Shown: positions 53,481-58,125 of the stretch, one piece after another
How the letters are laid out: each line of letters begins with the position of its first letter
How positions within the stretch are numbered: position 1 is the first letter of the stretch
Assembly: GCA_019359115.1 (NCBI GenBank)
Contig: JAHHHW010000091.1
Location: 1 to 58,125, forward strand
Source of the DNA: Pelatocladus maniniholoensis HA4357-MV3
Lineage (GTDB): Bacteria; Cyanobacteriota; Cyanobacteriia; Cyanobacteriales; Nostocaceae
Direction: 5' to 3'
Length of the DNA stretch: 58,125 nt
Position numbers and translations under genes: made by a program
The notes under the pieces: generated by a model
What the model was told of the DNA's origin: nothing
Databases searched by the model: none
What the model saw: the letters and a program-made list of their open reading frames with translations, nothing else

Positions 53481-55742
53481 ATGGAAAACACGAATCTGAA
53501 ACTGCGGGGTATGAGTTGTGCCTCTTGCGCTAAAACAATTGAAGATACGATTCGCTCTATTGGTGGTGTGAATGAGTGTAGCGTCAACTTTGGGGCAGAG
53601 CAAGCCACTGTCACCTATGACAAGAGAAAAACTGACCCAGAAGCAATCTGCGATGCGGTAGATGCGGTGGGATACTCTGCTCAACCCATGCAAGACGATG
53701 ATTTATTTACCGCAGACGATGATACAGAACAGCAGGCACGCCAAGCAGAAAATCGAGCGTTAGTCAGAAAAGTTTGGATTGGCGGCATGATCAGCGCCAT
53801 TATAGTCATTGGTTCACTACCGATGATGACAGGGTTGTCCATTCCCTTTATTCCCATGTGGATGCACAATCCCTGGCTACAGCTTGTGCTGGCGACTCTA
53901 GTGCTGTTTTGGTGTGGTGCATCCTTCTTTATCAATGCTTGGAAAGCCCTCAAACGTCACACAGCAACAATGGATACATTGGTAGCGATTGGTACAGGTG
54001 CCGCTTATGTCTATTCCCTCTTCCCCACCTTCAAGCCTGGGTTCTTCACCGACCGAGGATTACCGCCTGATGTGTACTACGAAGCAGCTGTAGTCATCAT
54101 CACTCTGATTTTGCTAGGACGAGTGCTTGAAAATCGTGCTAAAGGACAAACTTCTGAAGCAATTCGTAAGCTTGTAGGCTTGCAAGCTAAAACAGCTCGC
54201 GTTATTCGCAATGGCACAGAAGTGGACATTTCACTTGCCGAAGTCATTGAAGGCGATATTGTTTTAGTGCGTCCAGGTGAAAAAATTCCGGTAGATGGCG
54301 AGATTATTGATGGCTCCTCAACTATCGATCAGGCAATGGTCACGGGTGAAAGTGTGCCTGTGAAGAAGCGGCCGGGAGATGAAGTGATTGGAGCCACAAT
54401 TAACAAAACTGGTAGCTTCAAATTCCGAGCAACACGAGTGGGTAAAGATACATTTTTGGCGCAGATTGTCAAGTTAGTGCAGCAAGCTCAAGGTTCAAAA
54501 GCACCGATTCAACGATTAGCTGACCAAGTAACTGGATGGTTTGTACCAGCTGTGATTGCCATTGCGATCGCCACCTTTGTCATCTGGTACAACATCATGG
54601 GCAATGTGACGATGGCACTAATTACCACTGTCGGTGTGTTAATTATTGCTTGTCCTTGTGCCCTTGGCTTGGCAACGCCGACTTCTATTATGGTAGGAAT
54701 GGGTAAGGGGGCAGAAAATGGCATTCTCATCAAAGGGGCAGAAAGTCTGGAACTCGCGCACAAGCTTAAGACTGTCGTTCTCGACAAAACGGGTACAATT
54801 ACGCAAGGTAAGCCGACTGTCACCGATTTTGTAACCGTTAACGGTACAGCCAATGGCAATGAGCTAAATCTTCTGAACCTTGCAGCATCTGTAGAACGCA
54901 ATTCAGAACATCCTTTGGCTGAAGCAGTTGTCAATTATGCTCAATCTCAAGGTGTGCAGTTAACTGATGCACAGGATTTTGAAGCGATCGCTGGTAGTGG
55001 TGTGCAAGGGTATGTGTCAAGTCAATGGGTACAAATTGGCACTCATCGTTGGATGAATGAGTTAAGTATTAATACAGGTGCATTGCAGGAACATTGGGAT
55101 CGCTTGGAGTATCTTGGTAAAACGGTCATCTGGATTGCAGTAAATAGCAAAATCCAAGGGATTATGGGCATTACCGATGCGGTGAAACCGTCTTCTGTGA
55201 ACGCGATTCGAGTATTGCAGAAAATGGGATTGGAAGTAGTGATGTTGACTGGGGATAATCGCCGCACTGCCGAAGTTATTGCCCGTGAAGTGGGTATCAA
55301 GCGAGTCTTTGCTGAAGTTCGCCCGGATCAAAAAGCCGAGACTGTCGAGAAACTTCAGTCGGAAGGCAAAATTGTCGCAATGGTCGGGGATGGCATTAAT
55401 GATGCACCGGCGCTAGCTCAAGCCGATGTCGGCATGGCAATTGGCACAGGAACAGATGTAGCGATCGCGGCTAGTGACATCACCCTCATCTCTGGAGATT
55501 TACAAGGTATTGTTACCGCCATTCAACTCTCTCGTGCGACGATTCGCAACATTCGTCAGAATCTCTTTTTCGCCTTTATCTATAACGTCGCTGGTATTCC
55601 AATTGCAGCAGGAATTCTTTTCCCCATCTTCGGTTGGCTGCTTAGTCCCATTATTGCAGGTGCAGCAATGGCGTTTAGTTCCGTCTCCGTAGTAACAAAT
55701 GCGCTGCGTTTGCGTAACTTTCAACCTAAAACAATTGGTTGA
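53481..55742 (+). CDS. Copper-translocating P1B-type ATPase (PacS/CopA-like)
   Basis: A 753-residue P1B ATPase. It has one N-terminal HMA domain (GMSCASC, Cys13/Cys16), eight membrane helices, the transport site IACPCALG near 390, the phosphorylation site DKTGT near 435, SEHP near 476 and GDGINDAP near 637. It moves Cu(I) across the membrane, out of the cytosol or into the thylakoid. GGAGG precedes the ATG. It is PacS- or CtaA-like; sequence alone cannot decide between import and export. Confidence 0.95.
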   Translation: MENTNLKLRGMSCASCAKTIEDTIRSIGGVNECSVNFGAEQATVTYDKRKTDPEAICDAVDAVGYSAQPMQDDDLFTADDDTEQQARQAENRALVRKVWIGGMISAIIVIGSLPMMTGLSIPFIPMWMHNPWLQLVLATLVLFWCGASFFINAWKALKRHTATMDTLVAIGTGAAYVYSLFPTFKPGFFTDRGLPPDVYYEAAVVIITLILLGRVLENRAKGQTSEAIRKLVGLQAKTARVIRNGTEVDISLAEVIEGDIVLVRPGEKIPVDGEIIDGSSTIDQAMVTGESVPVKKRPGDEVIGATINKTGSFKFRATRVGKDTFLAQIVKLVQQAQGSKAPIQRLADQVTGWFVPAVIAIAIATFVIWYNIMGNVTMALITTVGVLIIACPCALGLATPTSIMVGMGKGAENGILIKGAESLELAHKLKTVVLDKTGTITQGKPTVTDFVTVNGTANGNELNLLNLAASVERNSEHPLAEAVVNYAQSQGVQLTDAQDFEAIAGSGVQGYVSSQWVQIGTHRWMNELSINTGALQEHWDRLEYLGKTVIWIAVNSKIQGIMGITDAVKPSSVNAIRVLQKMGLEVVMLTGDNRRTAEVIAREVGIKRVFAEVRPDQKAETVEKLQSEGKIVAMVGDGINDAPALAQADVGMAIGTGTDVAIAASDITLISGDLQGIVTAIQLSRATIRNIRQNLFFAFIYNVAGIPIAAGILFPIFGWLLSPIIAGAAMAFSSVSVVTNALRLRNFQPKTIG

Positions 55743-55765
55743 ATAAATCACAAGGAGTAGTAACG

Positions 55766-55846
55766 ATGCTTAAGAAAGTAACATTTTTTGGAACCTTGGC
55801 AGGATTTGGATTTTTGCTAGGAGCTATTTCCGGCGCGTTAGCGTAG
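55766..55846 (+). pseudogene. Truncated secreted peptide (26 codons)
   Basis: A good ribosome-binding site (AAGGAG) precedes an ATG that encodes only a signal-peptide-like stretch (LKKVTFFGTLAGFGFLLGA), ending in ALA and a TAG. The stop is formed by a dispersed GCGTTAGCGTAGCTTGC repeat, so an exported small protein after the copper ATPase has probably lost its mature part. Confidence 0.55.
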
Positions 55847-55884
55847 CTTGCAATATAGAAACATTCGCCAACGGAGATGTTTAA

Positions 55885-56175
55885 ATGATGAACAAAATAG
55901 CAATCATTGGCAGTGTTGCGAGTTTGGGATTGGTGTTTGGAATTGCTTCTAACAAAGCAGTTGCACAAATGTCCCACGAACAGATGCAACCATCTCAAAC
56001 GAAGCAAACGGGTCAGTTCCGTCGCATCGAACAACCCTTATGGGCAAAAGGAGCCGTTACTGCTGGCGGATTAGGATTGATAGGACTGGAGTTATGGTGG
56101 TTTTTGCTGAGCAAGGGACTTCCAAAAAATAAATTAATCAAAAAAATTCAAGAAACAGTTCTTAAACAAGAATGA
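55885..56175 (+). CDS. Small exported/membrane protein (96 aa), unknown
   Basis: The N-terminus is a signal-peptide-like helix (about 3-24, ending near KAVAQ). A His/Met-containing segment (MSHEQMQ) follows, then a membrane helix (about 57-76; GGLGLIGLELWWFLL). Met/His words such as MSHEQM are common in copper-handling small proteins. It lies 39 bp after the truncated peptide, at the end of the copper gene run. I do not recognise a named family. Confidence 0.6.
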   Translation: MMNKIAIIGSVASLGLVFGIASNKAVAQMSHEQMQPSQTKQTGQFRRIEQPLWAKGAVTAGGLGLIGLELWWFLLSKGLPKNKLIKKIQETVLKQE

Positions 56176-56183
56176 TAATCATT
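56171..56183. promoter_or_regulatory. Fur-box-like core palindrome
   Basis: AATGATAATCATT is the central 13 bp of the classic Fur box, but it overlaps the stop codon of the 96-residue gene, and the outer three bases on each side do not match. No gene starts just downstream, so a role is doubtful. Confidence 0.3.
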
Positions 56184-56187
56184 GATA

Positions 56188-56228
56188 GGGGGAGAAAGCG
56201 CTTGCCGACGGCAAGCGCTTTCTCCCCC
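56188..56228. terminator. 41-bp hairpin behind the copper genes
   Basis: GGGGGAGAAAGCGCTTGCC, GAC, GGCAAGCGCTTTCTCCCCC: a 19-bp perfect stem with a 3-nt loop. No T-run follows, but it ends the copper gene run and could stop transcription from either side or protect the mRNA. Confidence 0.65.
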
Positions 56229-56265
56229 TCAAGTATGTCCCTCAAATATGTAGCTCGGCGTTCGC

Positions 56266-56792
56266 TCATTTTGAGTGAGTCTTTGGCTCATTCACGACTG
56301 GAACCGTGATTTCCAGGTCAGTTTTTCCCCACACATAACCAATGGCGTCTCCCCACATTAACCCTCTTATGTCACTTTCCGAGAGGGCAATCTTTAGAAG
56401 CTTTATCAGTCCATCAATACAAGCTATCCTATTACAAAAACTTGGTGGTTCTATTTGTTATTAGAAAAAAGTCTTGCGATACGCCATACGGCACACTACG
56501 TGAACGCTTCGTATATAAAAGCTCTAGAATTCAGAAATTGCAAAAGTTTTCGGAGAGTGACACAAGAGGGTTAAATGACACTCATCAATTAGCAATACTC
56601 TCAATCTTCCCGTTTCAATTTCTTCACGGTGGGTTGCCAAAAGTGTTTCAATCTCTTTTTTTTTGCCGCAACAGCATCTGGGTCTGCTTTGGGATTTAAC
56701 TTTGTGGTTTTCTTCGAGCTGATTCCTGCTGCATCAAACAAGTCGTAGTAACTTTGTTTTGACTCATAAATCACATCAAATAGGACTCCTAT
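56266..56792 (-). mobile_element. Older IS630-family remnant carrying a MITE
   Basis: The minus strand encodes pieces of an IS630 transposase: VIYESKQSYYDLFDAAGIS and NPKADPDAVAAKKKRLKHFW, then REEIETGRLRVLLIDECHL. After the inserted MITE it resumes with MWGDAIGYVWGKTDLEI. Its own end repeat (TATAGGAGTCCTATTTGAT) joins the middle of orfA directly, so the N-terminal half is deleted. It is head to head with the younger IS630 at 56790. Confidence 0.85.
56362..56570. mobile_element. 209-bp MITE inside the older IS630 remnant
   Basis: Terminal inverted repeats CCCTCTTATGTCACTTTCCG (56362-) and its near inverse at the right (CGGAGAGTGACACAAGAGGG, 56551-56570) match at about 18 of 20. TTAA flanks both sides. 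Removing the element and one TTAA restores the transposase frame (CHL then MWGD), so it inserted in TTAA. It has no coding capacity. Confidence 0.85.
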
Positions 56793-57986
56793 AGGACTCC
56801 TATTTGATTTCTGAACAAGACTAAGAGAAAATACGGTGAGGCGTACAAGTCTAAGAGTGAACAATGATAAGTCAGCATTCACAAACAGCCACACTGACGG
56901 TAGGAGTATCGCAGGAACAGTCAACAGAGGGAATGGTAGTGGAGGCGATCGCCGAACTACAAAATTTTATAGATTTACGTCCAGATGCGCGTGAGGTAAG
57001 GAAAGCGTTGGCAGTTAAGCTGGTTTATCAAGGTTACCTATATGATGAAATCCAAACAATTTTAGACGTATCACGAGGGTCAATAACAGGATGGAAGCAA
57101 GCCTACGAAGAAGATGGAGTTGAGGGACTACGCCTGAACTATAAAGGGAGGAAAAGCTACCTTTTGAGTGGACAACGAGAAGAAGTTTTGGCTTGGCTAC
57201 AAACCAAAGATATCTGGGAGCTTGGTGAACTGGAATATAAGCTAGCTTTTAAGTACGACGTGGTTTATGAGTCAAAACAAAGTTACTATGACCTGTTCTG
57301 CGAAGCAGGAATCAGTTGGAAGAAAACCACAAAATTGAACCCCAAAGCCAATCCAGATGCTGTTGCAGAAAAAAAAAAGAGATTGAAACATTGCTGGCAC
57401 ATCACCGAGAAGAAATCGAAACAGGAAAGTTGAGAGTACTGTTAATGGATGAGTGTCATTTAATGTGGGGAGATTTAAGTGGTTACGTATGGGGAAAAAG
57501 TGACCAAGAAATAGCAGTCCCAGTTGTGAACGAGCGAGATAAGCAGACATACTATGGGGCAGTTGACTATCTCCTTGGAGAATTAGTTCTCAAAGCTTAC
57601 GATGCGGGAAACTCAAAAAATACTATCGACTACCTAGAATACTTACTAGCTGACTCTCCCGACCAACGATTACTAATTTTTTGGGATGGGGCTAGCTACC
57701 ACCGCTCCAAGGAAATTAGAGGTTTCTTAGACTCTGTTAATCAAAGCTTACCAACTGAGCAATGGAAAATACACTGTGTCCGTTTCGCCCCTAATTGCCC
57801 CGTACAAAATCCGCGCTTAGGATATTTGGTTGCAAGCCAAAACATGGGTTCGGCGTTTTTGTGCTTTAATTCCTTCATTTTCACATTTAAAGTTGATATT
57901 TGAGTGGTTTATTAGACACACTACCTTTGATTTTGACACTCTACAGATGTACGGAGCTTATTCAAAAATCAAATAGGATTCCTATA
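56790..57986 (+). mobile_element. IS630-family insertion sequence
   Basis: Near-perfect terminal inverted repeats: TATAGGACTCCTATTTGATT at the left (from 56790) and its inverse at the right (57957-57986). The whole is about 1.2 kb with TA at the ends, as IS630 targets TA. It carries a two-frame transposase with a frameshift run and a broken end. Confidence 0.88.
56864..57978 (+). pseudogene. IS630 transposase, two frames, broken catalytic end
   Basis: Frame one (56864-57433) holds the helix-turn-helix (YDEIQTILDVSRGSITGWKQ). The run of ten A at 57369-57378 is where the frame changes, as in programmed frameshifting of IS630. The second frame has the catalytic Asp residues in LLMDECHLMWGD and LIFWDGASYHRS. 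Near the end QNP is followed by a shift; the third-frame continuation has TAG where the catalytic Glu (usually E-D-I-W) should stand, then DIWLQAKTWVRRF and a stop at 57978. The element cannot make an active enzyme. Confidence 0.85.
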
Positions 57987-58004
57987 CCCAATAAAAAATA
58001 AAAA

Positions 58005-58039
58005 CAAAAGCCTCCTAATATATCAATAGGAGGCTTTTG
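58005..58039 (-). terminator. Rho-independent terminator of the rRNA operon
   Basis: On the minus strand CAAAAGCCTCCTA and TAGGAGGCTTTTG form a 13-bp perfect stem followed by TTTTTATTTTTT. It lies 12 bp after the 5S end. Confidence 0.92.
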
Positions 58040-58051
58040 AAAAAAAAGAGA

Positions 58052-58125
58052 ACCTGGCATCGAGCTATTTTGACGGTCGGCAACCCGACAACTATCGTCG
58101 CCGCAGCAGCGTTTCACAACTGAGT
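58052..58125 (-). rRNA. 5S ribosomal RNA, 3' part
   Basis: Read on the minus strand, the edge sequence gives ACTCAGTTGTGAAACGC, the conserved middle of 5S, then GGCGACGATAGTTG and finally AAAATAGCTCGATGCCAGG, the 3' end known for cyanobacteria. The 5' part lies beyond the window. The rest of the rRNA operon should follow further right. Confidence 0.93.

Noticed and set aside
56171-56183. Fur box controlling the metallophore genes
   Set aside because: Only the 13-bp core matches, and it lies at the 3' end of a gene with no start downstream. Kept only as a low-confidence site.

Overview
The window looks like chromosome from a filamentous, probably Nostocales, cyanobacterium. The evidence is frequent GCGATCGC (HIP1) sites, short palindromic dispersed repeats that even sit inside coding frames, two giant WD40 signalling proteins, DUF4278 proteins, an AMIN-domain TonB receptor, and a cyanobacterial-type 5S rRNA at the right edge. 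All homology statements come from reading the sequence and from memory of the families; no database was searched.

Left block (1-16 kb). An AAA-like/WD40 protein, two DUF4278 proteins, a SyrD/PvdE-type ABC exporter, a flavin monooxygenase, a 59-residue lipoprotein-like peptide and a 2420-residue LamG/crystallin protein. Five start-proximal regions here share a promoter architecture: a conserved box (CTTAACTTTTCTGTATCGAC in its best copies) whose 3' end forms the -35, 17-18 bp ahead of a -10. The same box, always pointing at the gene, makes this look like one regulon.

Middle block (16-30.5 kb). A four-gene thiol-reductant relay (thioredoxin, thioredoxin reductase, CcdA-like membrane carrier, secreted TlpA-like thioredoxin) diverges from an ECF sigma/anti-sigma/cupin operon. 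Then come an NB-ARC/WD40 protein, an FMN split-barrel protein, two coiled-coil proteins (one ending in a ribbon-helix-helix-like segment), a ParA-like ATPase and an HTH/AAA-like ATPase. Near-identical 45-bp palindromic elements lie in the two divergent promoter regions of this group. A 3' half of tRNA-Phe with its terminator closes the block, like a scar of integration.

Main find (30.6-56 kb). A minus-strand cluster encodes an acyl-AMP ligase, an EntS-like exporter, a ScoE/Rv0097-type iron oxygenase, a ScoD/FcoT/Rv0098-type thioesterase, an ACP, and two NRPSs: C-A-PCP-Cy-A(Ox)-PCP and Cy-A-PCP-TE. This joins the isonitrile-lipopeptide starter machinery of actinobacteria to a thiazole/thiazoline (pyochelin/yersiniabactin-like) assembly line. 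The first A domain reads as basic-residue specific (Orn/Lys) and the other two as Cys. The expected product is an isonitrile-acyl-(Orn/Lys)-thiazole-thiazoline acid. On the plus strand follow a TonB-dependent receptor, an FptX/RhtX-like permease, a copper chaperone and a copper P-type ATPase. I infer a metallophore, possibly a chalkophore, with its uptake system. Relics of a second ACP and NRPS lie just upstream of the ligase.

Right edge (56-58 kb). A broken IS630 element, an older IS630 remnant carrying a MITE, and the 3' end of an rRNA operon (5S) with its terminator.
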